A stretch of 64,000 bases of DNA from Clostridium sp. AM49-4BH (GCF_003478335.1 NZ_QUFB01000011.1:6666-70665), one strand, 5' to 3'. Shown: positions 1 to 9,245, numbered from the stretch's first letter. The notes: generated by a model from the letters alone, not told the origin. Made by a program: numbers and translations.

Positions 1-699
1 TTTGCCATGATCGTCGCCGGTGGAAGTTATTTTCTCGGTGGATTTGGCCGTCTGTTCTCGGATCAGATCGACGTGGAGGCAAATGGCTTTGACTCTATTA
101 TCCCAACCATGTTATCCGGGCTGCCATCCGTGCTGATCGCCTTAGTCGTGATCTTAGTGTTGTCTGCTTCGATGTCAACATTATCTTCGCTCGTTATTGC
201 GTCCAGCTCTACGTTGACGATTGATTTTATCAAAGATAATTTTGTGAAAAACATGAGTGAAAAGAAACAGGTATTACTGATCCGCGTTTTGATCGTGGTA
301 TTTATCGCAATATCTTCAGTCTTAGCTTTGATCCAGTATAAGAGCTCCGTAACATTCATTGCGCAGTTGATGGGCGTGTCTTGGGGTGCTCTTGCCGGTT
401 CTTTCTTAGCACCATTTATGTACTCTCTGTACGTAAAATGGGTCACCAAAGCGTCCTGTTTTGTCTGCTTTATTTTTAGCTCCGTATTGATGATCGCTAA
501 TATTTTCTGCAGAGAATCTTTCCCTGTAATTATGCAGTCACCGATCAACTGTGGTGCTATCGCGATGTTGGCCGGACTTGTGATCGTGCCGGTTGTCAGT
601 CTGTTTACTCCGAAACCGGATAAAGCAATGGTAGACAGTACGTTTGCTTGTTATGACAAGGAGAATACAGTATCCCAAAAAACTGCGTTAGGTAAATAA
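1..699 (+). CDS. Sodium/solute symporter (SSS family), C-terminal part
   Basis: The reading frame is already open at base 1, so this is the 3' part (about 232 residues) of a gene that starts outside the window. The fragment holds about five hydrophobic membrane segments with the small-residue helices of sodium:solute symporters, including a Ser-rich stretch (SASMSTLSSLVIASSST) that resembles the SSS-family helix carrying the second sodium site. The tail is short and polar. SSS proteins import a small organic solute together with Na+. The substrate cannot be read from this fragment. The amidohydrolase downstream may act on the imported compound, but that is a guess from position. Confidence 0.8.
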   Translation, partial: FAMIVAGGSYFLGGFGRLFSDQIDVEANGFDSIIPTMLSGLPSVLIALVVILVLSASMSTLSSLVIASSSTLTIDFIKDNFVKNMSEKKQVLLIRVLIVVFIAISSVLALIQYKSSVTFIAQLMGVSWGALAGSFLAPFMYSLYVKWVTKASCFVCFIFSSVLMIANIFCRESFPVIMQSPINCGAIAMLAGLVIVPVVSLFTPKPDKAMVDSTFACYDKENTVSQKTALGK

Positions 700-729
700 T
701 GGCAGTGGGATATTAATGGATGAATAATA

Positions 730-868
730 AAGTTGACGGCTACGGGAAATGCTATACTGGCAACCAGATACTTATTGATTTACCATAAAATTAATGGTTA
801 TGGGAAATGCTATACTGGCAACTAGATACTTATTGATTTACCATGAAATTAATGGTTATGGAAAATGC
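730..868 (+). repeat. 58-bp tandem repeat, about 2.4 copies
   Basis: The segment GGGAAATGCTATACTGGCAA recurs with a period of 58 bases (744 and 802), and a third truncated, diverged copy begins near 860. The repeat fills the gap between the symporter stop and the amidohydrolase start. It carries in-frame ATG codons that would lengthen the amidohydrolase reading frame artificially. Copies differ by a few substitutions, so this is an old tandem duplication of the intergenic segment. Confidence 0.8.
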
Positions 869-908
869 TCTCAATAGCAGTTATTATATGACAGAAAGAA
901 GGATTGTT

Positions 909-1730
909 ATGATTATTGATTTTCATACACATATATTTCCAGAAAAAATCGCCAGTCGGGCTATTGCAAGTCTGGAACAAAAAGCAAAGATGCGTGCGCA
1001 CGTAAGTGGTGTTGAGGCGTCACTCCGTGCATCCATGGATAAAAGCGGTGTTGATCTGTCTATTATTCTTCCTGTGGTTACGAATCCGCATCAATTCGAA
1101 ACGGTGAATCGTGTCGCAGTGGAAACCAACGAACACACCAAGGAAACCGGACTGTTATCGTTCGGCGGCATTCATCCGGATAATGACAATTACCGGGAAA
1201 TCATTCAATTTCTTGCAGGCCATGGCTGTAAGGGGATCAAGATCCATCCGGTGTATCAAGGTGTGGCGATTGATGATATCCGATTTTTGCGCATCATTGA
1301 CTGTGCGGAAGAATACGGTTTGGTCACCATTACACATGCCGGATACGACATTGGTTTTCCGGGAGAAGAACAATCCCTTCCTGTACACATATGCAATATG
1401 CTAGACGAAATCAAACCGTCCCGCATGGTTCTGGCACATATGGGCGGCTGGGGATGTTGGGATCAGGTTATGGATCGCATCATTGGACGAGATGTATATT
1501 TAGATACTGCTTTTTCAACAACTTCAGCACCCCGCGAGGGCGCGCCATTGTCCATGGATCTGTTCACGGTAATGATCCAAAAACATGGTGCTGACCGCAT
1601 TGTCATGGGCAGCGATAGTCCTTGGAGCGATCAGCTAGACTCTATCAATGCTATAAAAAATTGCAATATTCCAGAAGAAAGCATAGCAAAAATTCTTGGA
1701 GATAATGCAAAGAAATTATTGCAGTTATAG
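909..1730 (+). CDS. Amidohydrolase family protein (metal-dependent TIM-barrel hydrolase)
   Basis: This 273-residue protein begins MIIDFHTHIFPEK, and the HxH pair is the first metal ligand motif of the amidohydrolase-2 superfamily. Further family landmarks are GIKIHP near residue 112, the THAG histidine, LAHMGGWG, and a late Asp in VMGSDSPW, which together form the usual metal and catalytic set. I chose ATG at 909 because a GAAGGA Shine-Dalgarno lies five bases upstream. The longer frame from 843 starts inside the tandem repeat. Family members hydrolyse or decarboxylate small cyclic or aromatic substrates. The specific substrate is unknown. A strong terminator follows the stop. Confidence 0.82.
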   Translation: MIIDFHTHIFPEKIASRAIASLEQKAKMRAHVSGVEASLRASMDKSGVDLSIILPVVTNPHQFETVNRVAVETNEHTKETGLLSFGGIHPDNDNYREIIQFLAGHGCKGIKIHPVYQGVAIDDIRFLRIIDCAEEYGLVTITHAGYDIGFPGEEQSLPVHICNMLDEIKPSRMVLAHMGGWGCWDQVMDRIIGRDVYLDTAFSTTSAPREGAPLSMDLFTVMIQKHGADRIVMGSDSPWSDQLDSINAIKNCNIPEESIAKILGDNAKKLLQL

Positions 1731-1774
1731 TTGCTAGCTGCATTTTATAAAAATATTGTGAAAATATAAGTAAT

Positions 1775-1807
1775 AGGGCATATCAACTGTGATATGCCCT
1801 TGCTTTT
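1775..1807 (+). terminator. Rho-independent terminator after the amidohydrolase
   Basis: A perfect 11-bp stem, AGGGCATATCA/TGATATGCCCT with loop ACTG, is followed by TGCTTTT on the plus strand. It ends the symporter/amidohydrolase transcription unit. Confidence 0.8.
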
Positions 1808-1826
1808 ATGCGTGTTTGTATTTGGT

Positions 1827-1915
1827 AGTTTTCTAAACATTATAACGACGTATGCTATTTGTTTATGCTTAGTTTCCTAAGCATTGTTACAGCGTATGCT
1901 GGTTATTTTATGCTT
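1827..1915. repeat. Imperfect 44-bp direct duplication beside the ligase stop codon
   Basis: Bases 1827-1870 and 1871-1915 are imperfect copies of each other. Both contain CTAA(A/G)CATT, then CGTATGCT, and end TTATGCTT. The second copy includes the last codons and the stop of the minus-strand acyl-CoA ligase, so the end of that gene has been copied into its 3' flank. Confidence 0.6.
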
Positions 1916-3542
1916 GATTTTCCTGCGCTACCAGGCGATCTGCACCATACATTTTACGTAGTTTTGGTTTTTCAATCTTCCCGGTTGCATTTCGCGGGAT
2001 CTCACTAAAGATAATTTCCTTTGGTCGCTTATATCGCGGCAATTCCATACAGAATTCTTCGATTTCCTCCTCTGTGCAGCTCATACCATCCTTTACTTCA
2101 ATGATCGCTGCAGTCTTCTCCCCTAATCGACGATCCGGAAGACCGATCACCGCTACATCCTTGATCTTATCGTGTCTGCGCATGAAATCCTCAATCTGTA
2201 CCGGATAAATATTCTCACCGCCACTAACGATAACATCTTTTTTACGGTCAACTAAGAAATAAAAACCATCCTCATCCTGCATTGCCATGTCTCCGGTATA
2301 CAACCAGCCATCTTTTAAGGTTTCTGCAGTTGCTTTCTCATTGTGATAATAACAGGTCATGACACCCGGACCCTTTACACATAGTTCTCCGACTTCTCCC
2401 TGCTTCACTTCTACGCCCTGCTCATCAACAATTTTGCACTGCCATCGATATCCCGGCACACCGATTGCACCGACTTTATGTATATTTTCAACACCAAGAT
2501 GCACACAACCCGGTCCTGTCGACTCGGACAAACCGTAATTGGTATCATATGCATGATTCGGAAAATATTCTTTCCAACGTTTGATCAAGGAAGGTGGCAC
2601 CGGCTGAGCACCAATATGCATCAAGCGCCACTGCGATAACTCATAATCTTCCAGCTTCAGATCTCCACGATCCAGCGCATCCAAGATATCCTGAGCCCAT
2701 GGTACTAACAGCCAGACAATCGTACACTTTTCGCTAGAAACGGCAGATAAGATCGTATCCGGCTTCGTTCCTTTTAATAGCACCGCCTTGCTGCCTGCAA
2801 CCAAACTTCCCATCCAATGGAACTTGGCTCCGGTATGATATAATGGCGGAATACACAAAAATACGTCATCTCTGCCTGTACTATGATGTTTTTGTTCCAT
2901 TTCAGCGGCCTGCGTCAAGCTCTGATGTTTGTGTAAGATCGCCTTTGGAAAACCTGTTGTTCCCGAAGAAAAGTAGATTGCTCCATAATCATCTTCTGTC
3001 AGCGGGATATCAGGTGTTTTACTGGAACAATCCGCAACAAGTTCATGATAACTCTCTGCAAAGTCCGGACAGCCGTCCCCAACATAGATCAATAGTCTTC
3101 CTTTACTCAGCTTTTCTGCATTTGCCTCGATCCGTCCGATAAACGCAGGCCCGAATACGATTATATCCACTTCGGCAAGCTCTGCACAATATAAGATCTC
3201 CTCTGCATCATAGCGAAAGTTAAACGGCACTGCTATTGCTCCTGATTTGAGCACTCCAAAATAAATAGGCAGCCATTCCAAGCAATTATACATCAGAATT
3301 GCTACTTTATCGCCCTTTTTTATTCCTCGACTAAGCAGCAGGTTTGCAAAACGGTTTGCCTTTTCGTTAAATACCCCCCAAGTAATTTCACGTCGATACG
3401 GTTCGAAACGAGATGGCTGGATCAATTCATACTCTTTCCAACTCGTTCTCCTTGTATCTTTTTCATCCGGATTCAATTCCACCAACGCAACTTCATTCGG
3501 ATATAGTTTTGCATTTCTTTCCAAAAAATCTGTAACAGGCAT
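1908..3542 (-). CDS. Acyl-CoA synthetase / AMP-dependent CoA ligase
   Basis: A 544-residue member of the ANL adenylating-enzyme superfamily, close to the usual length. The P-loop motif YFSSGTTGFPKA sits near residue 190, YGLSEST further on binds the adenylate, YTGDMA and DRKKDVIVSGGENIYP mark the hinge, and RNATGKIEK carries the C-terminal catalytic lysine. It should activate a carboxylic acid to acyl-AMP and then to the CoA thioester in the cytoplasm. The overall pattern resembles medium/long-chain and CaiC-like ligases, but chain length cannot be read. The gene is monocistronic: a terminator lies upstream (3602-3630), and the convergent amidohydrolase lies downstream. Confidence 0.85.
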   Translation of the reverse strand: MPVTDFLERNAKLYPNEVALVELNPDEKDTRRTSWKEYELIQPSRFEPYRREITWGVFNEKANRFANLLLSRGIKKGDKVAILMYNCLEWLPIYFGVLKSGAIAVPFNFRYDAEEILYCAELAEVDIIVFGPAFIGRIEANAEKLSKGRLLIYVGDGCPDFAESYHELVADCSSKTPDIPLTEDDYGAIYFSSGTTGFPKAILHKHQSLTQAAEMEQKHHSTGRDDVFLCIPPLYHTGAKFHWMGSLVAGSKAVLLKGTKPDTILSAVSSEKCTIVWLLVPWAQDILDALDRGDLKLEDYELSQWRLMHIGAQPVPPSLIKRWKEYFPNHAYDTNYGLSESTGPGCVHLGVENIHKVGAIGVPGYRWQCKIVDEQGVEVKQGEVGELCVKGPGVMTCYYHNEKATAETLKDGWLYTGDMAMQDEDGFYFLVDRKKDVIVSGGENIYPVQIEDFMRRHDKIKDVAVIGLPDRRLGEKTAAIIEVKDGMSCTEEEIEEFCMELPRYKRPKEIIFSEIPRNATGKIEKPKLRKMYGADRLVAQENQA

Positions 3543-3601
3543 CCTTTTTTCCTATCCTTTCTCCGTACTTTTTAAATATAGCATTCTCCTATCACTGAAA
3601 G

Positions 3602-3630
3602 AAAAAACCGGCACTATCACGTGCCGGTTT
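3602..3630 (-). terminator. Rho-independent terminator
   Basis: A perfect 10-bp stem, AAACCGGCAC/GTGCCGGTTT, runs into a T-tract on the minus strand. It lies just downstream of the phosphoribosyltransferase-like gene and separates it from the acyl-CoA ligase. Confidence 0.85.
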
Positions 3631-3692
3631 AGATTCCGTGGTAGTCGCCCGCAGCCATCCACTGCATCGGGTGACTTCTCTGCTATATTGTG

Positions 3693-4340
3693 TTAAATTT
3701 TCGAATATCCATAACTGTTTACGATAGCATCCAGTTTACGTTTCTCTTTGCAGTATGGGCATTCACTTGGCAGATAATTCTTGTAACTGCCAACATCATC
3801 TACATGGTAGATTGAATGAACCGGAATACCTTCAACCTCATCTACAGCTGTAAAGATCGCCGATACCCCCTGCACATTACCGCCATAATATCGAATTGCC
3901 TGTATGCTCTGCTCAACTGTCTGTCCGGTAGTCGCACTTGCTAACAGTAGTACGACATGCTTGTTGGTAAGCATAGCTTCAACATTATCGCGAAATATGA
4001 TCTGTCCACTCGTATTGATCTCGGGAGTAACAATATTCACACATTCATGTGTATTCATGGACATGATCCCTGCGTCTGTAAGCTCTTCTGCCAAATATGC
4101 TCCTATAACTTCACAGCCATCCATGCACACGATGGTATCTACCGCTTTCGTATGTTTATATTCCCGCACAAATTCTTTCGCTACCAGCTGCGCTTCCGTG
4201 TGGCGACACTTTATCGGTGTGATATCAAGGTAATAGTTGATGTGTGAGTGATTGGTTGCAAAGTGACCAGGATATGCCTTCAACTCAATCTTTCGATTTG
4301 CTTTTGCCGGTATTTTAACCTGTCTGTCCAACATGCTCAT
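3693..4340 (-). CDS. Phosphoribosyltransferase-like protein (orotate PRTase type)
   Basis: This 215-residue protein has a type I phosphoribosyltransferase layout: a central VVLLLASATTGQT segment stands where the PRPP loop (usually hydrophobic-DD-x-x-TTG-x-T) should be. TTGQT is kept, but the acidic pair is replaced by Ala-Ser, which may impair PRPP/metal binding. The C-terminus has a CPYC knuckle followed by KEKRKLDAI. I chose ATG at 4340, which reads MSMLDRQ, because AGGAGG lies eight bases upstream. The 226-residue longer frame is less likely. It could salvage a base or regulate, and pyrimidine biosynthesis is not supported by the neighbours. A terminator follows directly. Confidence 0.65.
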   Translation of the reverse strand: MSMLDRQVKIPAKANRKIELKAYPGHFATNHSHINYYLDITPIKCRHTEAQLVAKEFVREYKHTKAVDTIVCMDGCEVIGAYLAEELTDAGIMSMNTHECVNIVTPEINTSGQIIFRDNVEAMLTNKHVVLLLASATTGQTVEQSIQAIRYYGGNVQGVSAIFTAVDEVEGIPVHSIYHVDDVGSYKNYLPSECPYCKEKRKLDAIVNSYGYSKI

Positions 4341-4377
4341 AGTCCTAACCTCCTTTATGTAGTTAATATTCATATGA

Positions 4378-4416
4378 GTATTGCCAGACGAAATATCCTT
4401 TTTCCTCTGGCAATAC
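4378..4416 (-). terminator. Candidate terminator hairpin after glgP
   Basis: A perfect 11-bp stem GTATTGCCAGA/TCTGGCAATAC with a 17-base loop lies between glgP and the downstream PRTase-like gene. No good T-tract follows on either strand, so it may be a weak terminator or an mRNA-stabilising hairpin. Confidence 0.4.
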
Positions 4417-4436
4417 CTTACGTTCTAATTATATGA

Positions 4437-6893
4437 TTATTCCGGTAACTCTACCGTAACTTTCTCCAAGTGCCATAACTCTGTTGCATACTCTTCAATC
4501 GTACGGTCGGAAGAGAATTTACCACTCTTAGCTGTATTGAGAAGCGCAGACTTAGCCCATGCATCTTCATTTCTGTAAGCTGCCTCTACACGCTGCTGTG
4601 CCTCCGCATAGGAACGGAAATCCTTCAAAATAAAGTACATATCCGGACGTCCGCCGTTGCCATCGAGCAAAGAATTGTAAATATCACGGAACTCTTCCGG
4701 ATTACCCGGTGCATACGTACCATCAACTAACTGTGTCAGCACGGCACGGATGTCTGAATCCATGTTGTAGATTTCTCTTGGATTGTACTCATTGTTGTGC
4801 TCATATGCAATAACCTCGTCTGAGGACAGACCAAAGATAAATGCATTTTCCTCTCCAACTTCCTCGACAATCTCTACGTTCGCTCCATCCATAGTTCCCA
4901 GTGTCAATGCACCATTTAACATAAACTTCATATTACCGGTACCTGATGCCTCTTTACTGGCAGTGGAAATCTGCTCAGATACATCTGCAGCTGCGAAAAT
5001 GATCTCTGCATTCGATACACGATAATTTTCGATAAATACCACTTTGATCTTATCATGAATACTCTTATCATTATTTACCACATCCGCAACACTATTGATC
5101 AATTTAATGATCTGTTTTGCGACATGATAACCTGCAGACGCCTTAGCACCAAAGATAAATGTACGTGGGTAGAAATCCTTATCCGGATTTTTCTTTAACT
5201 CATTGTACAGATACATTACATGCAAAATATTTAATAACTGTCTCTTATACTCATGCAGTCTCTTAACCTGTACATCAAAAATCGAACGTGGATTAACCTC
5301 AACTCCATTATGTTTCTTGATATACTCTGCAAGACGTACCTTATTCTGATACTTAATGTTCATGAATTCCTTACGGCTTAATTCATCCTCTGCATATACG
5401 GCAAGATTATTAATATGAGACAGATCTGTGATCCACTCATCACCGATCTTCTTCGTAACCCAATCAGCCAGCAACGGATTTCCATGAAGAAGGAAACGAC
5501 GCTGTGTAATTCCATTGGTCTTATTGTTAAATTTCTCAGGCATCATAAGATAGAAGTCTTTTAATTCCTGATTTTTTAAGATTTCTGTATGTAATCTGGC
5601 AACACCATTAACAGAGAAACTTCCTACAATTGCCAAGTGTGCCATCTTAACCTGTCCATCATAAATGATAGCCATGCGTTCTACTTTACCGTAGTCTCCC
5701 GGATATGCAGACTGGATTTCTAAAATAAAACGACGGTTGATCTCTTCAACGATCTGATAAATTCTAGGGAGAAGACGTGAGAACAGCTCTAACGGCCATT
5801 TTTCAAGTGCTTCTGACATAATTGTATGGTTTGTATATGCGCAGGTCTTCTTAGTGATTGCCCATGCCTCATCCCATTCCAAACTATACTGGTCCATCAA
5901 TATGCGCATCAACTCTGCTACCGCAACAGTCGGATGTGTGTCGTTCAATTGGAAACATACTTTTTCATGAATCTTACGAATGTCATCATGGTTTTCCATA
6001 TATTTTGCAACTGCAAGCTGTACACTTGCGGATACAAAGAAATACTGCTGCTTTAAGCGAAGCTCTTTACCTGCCATATGATTGTCATTTGGATAAAGCA
6101 CCTCACAAATCGTACGTGCAAGATTCTCCTGCTCAACAGCTTTCTGATAATCTCCTTTGTCAAAAGAACTCAAGTTGAATGTATCAATTGCCTCTGCATC
6201 CCATATGCGCAGCGTATTAACCACATTATTCTGATAACCAACGATTGGCATATCATATGGTACGGCACGAACACTCTGATAATTTTCCTGAACAAACTTG
6301 TCCTTACCATTCTCATCTTTGCGGATCGCTACATATCCACCAAACTTAACTTCTACCGCATATTCCGGACGTTTGATCTCAAATGGGTTGCCATCTTTCA
6401 ACCAATCATCCGGCTTCTCAACCTGATAGCCATTCTCAATCGCCTGCTTGAACATTCCATATTTGTAACGAATTCCACAACCGTATGCAGAATATCCTAA
6501 TGTTGATAATGAATCTAAGAAACAAGCGGCTAAACGTCCCAAACCACCATTACCAAGTGCTGCATCCGGTTCCTGATCCTCGATAACATCCAAATCTAAT
6601 CCCAGCTCTTCTACAGCTTCCTTAATTTCTTTATTTCCCTTCAGATTAATGATCATATTGCCAAGAGCACGTCCCATCAAAAATTCCATAGACAAATAGT
6701 ATACAGTCTTGACATCCTTCTCTTCGTATGTCTTGTGCGTTGCCATCCACTGGTCAACAATAAAATCTTTTACCGCATATGAAACTGCCTGAAACAACTG
6801 TTGCTGGTCAGCTTCCTTGATTGTCTTACGAAATAAAACCTTTACGTAATCCTCAATTTCTTTTTTGAATTCTTCTTTGTTGATTTCCTTCAT
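4437..6893 (-). CDS. glgP: Glycogen/alpha-glucan phosphorylase
   Basis: An 818-residue GT35 phosphorylase of full length. Visible landmarks are AALGNGGLGRLAACF near the N-terminus, VKRLHEYKRQ in the middle and EASGTGNMKFMLNGALTLG, whose lysine binds pyridoxal phosphate. It releases glucose-1-phosphate from the ends of alpha-1,4-glucans in the cytoplasm. I chose ATG at 6893 (MKEINKEEF): the minus strand has AGGAGG ten bases upstream, while the 829-residue frame begins inside the leader. Transcription probably comes from the promoter at 6968-6996. No other glycogen genes are adjacent. Confidence 0.95.
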   Translation of the reverse strand: MKEINKEEFKKEIEDYVKVLFRKTIKEADQQQLFQAVSYAVKDFIVDQWMATHKTYEEKDVKTVYYLSMEFLMGRALGNMIINLKGNKEIKEAVEELGLDLDVIEDQEPDAALGNGGLGRLAACFLDSLSTLGYSAYGCGIRYKYGMFKQAIENGYQVEKPDDWLKDGNPFEIKRPEYAVEVKFGGYVAIRKDENGKDKFVQENYQSVRAVPYDMPIVGYQNNVVNTLRIWDAEAIDTFNLSSFDKGDYQKAVEQENLARTICEVLYPNDNHMAGKELRLKQQYFFVSASVQLAVAKYMENHDDIRKIHEKVCFQLNDTHPTVAVAELMRILMDQYSLEWDEAWAITKKTCAYTNHTIMSEALEKWPLELFSRLLPRIYQIVEEINRRFILEIQSAYPGDYGKVERMAIIYDGQVKMAHLAIVGSFSVNGVARLHTEILKNQELKDFYLMMPEKFNNKTNGITQRRFLLHGNPLLADWVTKKIGDEWITDLSHINNLAVYAEDELSRKEFMNIKYQNKVRLAEYIKKHNGVEVNPRSIFDVQVKRLHEYKRQLLNILHVMYLYNELKKNPDKDFYPRTFIFGAKASAGYHVAKQIIKLINSVADVVNNDKSIHDKIKVVFIENYRVSNAEIIFAAADVSEQISTASKEASGTGNMKFMLNGALTLGTMDGANVEIVEEVGEENAFIFGLSSDEVIAYEHNNEYNPREIYNMDSDIRAVLTQLVDGTYAPGNPEEFRDIYNSLLDGNGGRPDMYFILKDFRSYAEAQQRVEAAYRNEDAWAKSALLNTAKSGKFSSDRTIEEYATELWHLEKVTVELPE

Positions 6894-6967
6894 TCTCCTA
6901 GGCCCTCCTAAAATTGCCGACGCCAAAAGAACTCCCGTCCTCCCGACACATCATGCTCCGCACGCTT

Positions 6968-6996
6968 ATTATATACTATTGTAGTGCAAAAATCAA
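6968..6996 (-). promoter_or_regulatory. Predicted sigma-A promoter of glgP
   Basis: The minus strand reads TTGATT, 17 bases, TATAAT. The -10 is perfect and lies about 75 bases before the glgP start codon. Confidence 0.6.
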
Positions 6997-7058
6997 ATTG
7001 AATATATATTCTGACCCCCGCATAAAATATCAATAACAACGAGTAGGAGCAATTGTTT

Positions 7059-7466
7059 ATGCGACACTTCTATCGTATGATGACTGTGATCATTTTAACC
7101 TGTATTATGCTTTGCGGATGTTCTAAGGAGAACCCTCCCGACAAGATTGCAGATGCAGACTTCACGGTAATAACGGGTTCCGACATTCCAGAAGAGCTGC
7201 AAAGCCTTATCAACGAGCGCAAAAAGAATCCGTTTTCACTTACTTTCACCGATCAATCTTACCTTTATGTTGTCAGAGGCTATGGCAAGCAGTCTTGTGG
7301 CGGCTATAAGATCACGGTAAATGATTTTTGCAAGCGAGAGGATGGACTGTATTTTGATACCGAATTATTCGGTCCCAAAAGCGACAATCCTGATGAGCGC
7401 AGTTCCTATCCTTATATTGTTATCAAAACAGAATATGTCGACCTGCCGGTCAGTTTTTCAAAATAG
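7059..7466 (+). CDS. PrcB-like lipoprotein
   Basis: This 135-residue protein has a lipoprotein signal: a basic start, a hydrophobic stretch TVIILTCIML, then LCGC with the lipidated Cys near residue 22. The rest matches the PrcB C-terminal pattern: a YLYVVRGYGKQSCGGY strand, then acidic-aromatic alternation, then YPYIVIKTE. PrcB-like domains occur in secreted proteins and accompany an extracytoplasmic protease in spirochaetes. I chose ATG at 7059 because AGGAG lies nine bases upstream. The TTG at 7053 is too close to it. It converges on the Tad operon with only nine bases between stops. Confidence 0.6.
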   Translation: MRHFYRMMTVIILTCIMLCGCSKENPPDKIADADFTVITGSDIPEELQSLINERKKNPFSLTFTDQSYLYVVRGYGKQSCGGYKITVNDFCKREDGLYFDTELFGPKSDNPDERSSYPYIVIKTEYVDLPVSFSK

Positions 7467-7475
7467 TTAACATCG

Positions 7476-8411
7476 TCAACAGATGTCGTATGTTATATCT
7501 GCAAACGAAATGAGATCTCCGGGATTACATGTTGTTCTGACATGTGGCATAAGTTGCTCTCCGTTTAAGAAGGTTCCGTTTGCAGAGTCACAGTCTTCAA
7601 TCTGTATTTGATCGTCATCAATATACAAGACTGCATGTTCTCTGCTAATATAATCTATCGGAATGCAAACATCCTCTGTCTGTAGACGTCCTATGTGCAC
7701 CTCCGATTTTAACAGCGATATAACAGCAGGCACACATATACTCTGCAGGGTCTGTTGTGGTAAAGCCCGCTTTCCGTGAAGGGATAGCTGCAATTTACTA
7801 TCAGCTTTCGGCTGCAAGGTTCGAGACACATCTTTTGGCTGTTTCGTCTGTTCCTGCGATACGCTCTGCTGTCGTATTATATGCTCTGCCAATTCTGCCA
7901 TGGTGCATCTCCGTTCACAAACCATATCATACAAGCCATAAAAAGAGGCTGTGGCAGTTCTGTTTGAGTGCAATATCCGTTTCATTAAAAATTCCATGAC
8001 GGCTCGCACTCCCTCTGCGATCTCCACATCATGATCCGGATGGTAACAGAGCCATATTCTGCTGTTGTCCCGACTTAAAAATACCATTTGTTCATTTAAT
8101 ACAAACTGTTCTGCCGATAAAAAATACTGCTCTGCCCCCTGTACTGTCTGCAGCAATGAAAGCAGGATCTTCAACGCCTTGTCCACAGATAAGCCGGCTT
8201 CTGCATACACCGATTCCAGCGTTTGCATTTTATTTACTTCATAGTAGACATGCAGCCTTTCATCAATGTACTGCTGGCTTATGGGCAGAACACCCCGAAT
8301 CTGGTTGTACTGCATCATCTTGAATCCGATATCTCCTGACCATCGCAGTGCAGTTTCTTCGTCTGCTGCAATGGTAACATACTTTCCGGTACCCTGTTCA
8401 ATCTCTATCAT
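7476..8411 (-). CDS. DUF6382 and FHA domain protein of the Tad locus
   Basis: The 311-residue product has an N-terminal DUF6382-type domain (about residues 1-175), a Gln/Lys-rich linker and a C-terminal FHA domain (about 235-311). FHA signature residues are visible: HIGR, SREHA and SANGTFLNG. FHA domains bind phosphothreonine peptides, so this is probably a regulatory or assembly factor reading Ser/Thr phosphorylation at the pilus machine. It is the last gene of the Tad operon, and its start overlaps the preceding TadE-like gene by 14 bases. This domain pair is common at Tad loci of Clostridia. Confidence 0.8.
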   Translation of the reverse strand: MIEIEQGTGKYVTIAADEETALRWSGDIGFKMMQYNQIRGVLPISQQYIDERLHVYYEVNKMQTLESVYAEAGLSVDKALKILLSLLQTVQGAEQYFLSAEQFVLNEQMVFLSRDNSRIWLCYHPDHDVEIAEGVRAVMEFLMKRILHSNRTATASFYGLYDMVCERRCTMAELAEHIIRQQSVSQEQTKQPKDVSRTLQPKADSKLQLSLHGKRALPQQTLQSICVPAVISLLKSEVHIGRLQTEDVCIPIDYISREHAVLYIDDDQIQIEDCDSANGTFLNGEQLMPHVRTTCNPGDLISFADITYDIC

Positions 8412-8817
8412 CAGATTCTCCTTTCCGGCGAAATCGTACTATGTCCGATGGCTGCTGTTCATCCCATTCCAAACAATACACGGAATTTTGGCTATCAGCA
8501 AAAAAGATTGCTGTAAGATCATTCTGCCATACAGATTCCAACTTTGCCTGCCCTCGCCACACCGTCCTTTTGTGGGAAATTGCTGTTTCCGTCACATTCC
8601 CCATCCAGAGATTTTGCTGCAAAGTGCGCTTCCACTCCTCGTTAGTTGGCAATTCCTCTCCAGTATCACTGTATTGTATCAATCCGTTCTGTATATTTGC
8701 CTGCAGAACACACTGATCATGCACCCAAAATAATGCGTATAATAATACAAATACGACACCTAATACTATCGGGATGACAAATGCTGCTTCAACTGTATAA
8801 CTTCCTTTCCACCTCAT
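8398..8817 (-). CDS. TadE-like pseudopilin
   Basis: The 139-residue protein starts MRWKGSYTVEAAFVIPIVLG, a short basic leader followed by the TVEAAF motif and one hydrophobic helix. This is the class III prepilin pattern of TadE/TadF minor pilins, processed by the prepilin peptidase encoded just upstream. The remaining 110 residues form a small extracytoplasmic domain without clear motifs. Its ATG overlaps the peptidase stop by four bases (ATGA), so translation is probably coupled. Confidence 0.8.
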   Translation of the reverse strand: MRWKGSYTVEAAFVIPIVLGVVFVLLYALFWVHDQCVLQANIQNGLIQYSDTGEELPTNEEWKRTLQQNLWMGNVTETAISHKRTVWRGQAKLESVWQNDLTAIFFADSQNSVYCLEWDEQQPSDIVRFRRKGESDDRD

Positions 8818-9245
8818 TGCAACACCTCTGCAAACAACACCACTCCTACCCCTACCAGCAAATAGGGTGCCAATGGGATCTCTAGATCTTTATCAACCCG
8901 GCAAACCATATACAAAATGCAGGCTGTAATAAAAACCATACTAAATGTCACCAACAGAACAAGCATATTCTGCCGCATCCCAAGTGCCAACTGTATCATG
9001 CCGATCATAATCGCATCACCTGTGCCAATTTTGTCTCTGCTTGCAATGCATAGCAGTTCAAGGAACGTACATAATACTGCTGCTCCCACAATTCGAATCG
9101 GCGTAAGGCATCCCATAACGCCCAATGCCACAGCGATATACAGTGTCGTGATCGCCACGACAATGGCAGGTATCCTTCGATAACGCAGATCATATACGCT
9201 GCATACGCCTAATGTCATTAACAAACTACTGTTTACAAATACCAT
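8814..9245 (-). CDS. Prepilin peptidase (A24 family, TadV/CpaA type)
   Basis: This 143-residue protein is almost entirely membrane helices. It carries the two aspartates of A24 prepilin peptidases: YDLRYRRIP after the first helix and KIGTGDAIMIG, the GxGD motif. It has the short TadV/CpaA form without the methylase domain of PilD. It should cleave the leaders of the Flp1 and TadE-like pilins at the membrane. It is packed head to tail with the TadE-like genes on either side. Confidence 0.85.
   Translation of the reverse strand: MVFVNSSLLMTLGVCSVYDLRYRRIPAIVVAITTLYIAVALGVMGCLTPIRIVGAAVLCTFLELLCIASRDKIGTGDAIMIGMIQLALGMRQNMLVLLVTFSMVFITACILYMVCRVDKDLEIPLAPYLLVGVGVVLFAEVLQ

Noticed and set aside
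4248..4436. Possible small plus-strand gene opposite the PRTase leader
   Set aside because: The frame is antisense to a real gene and its leader, with no start signal.
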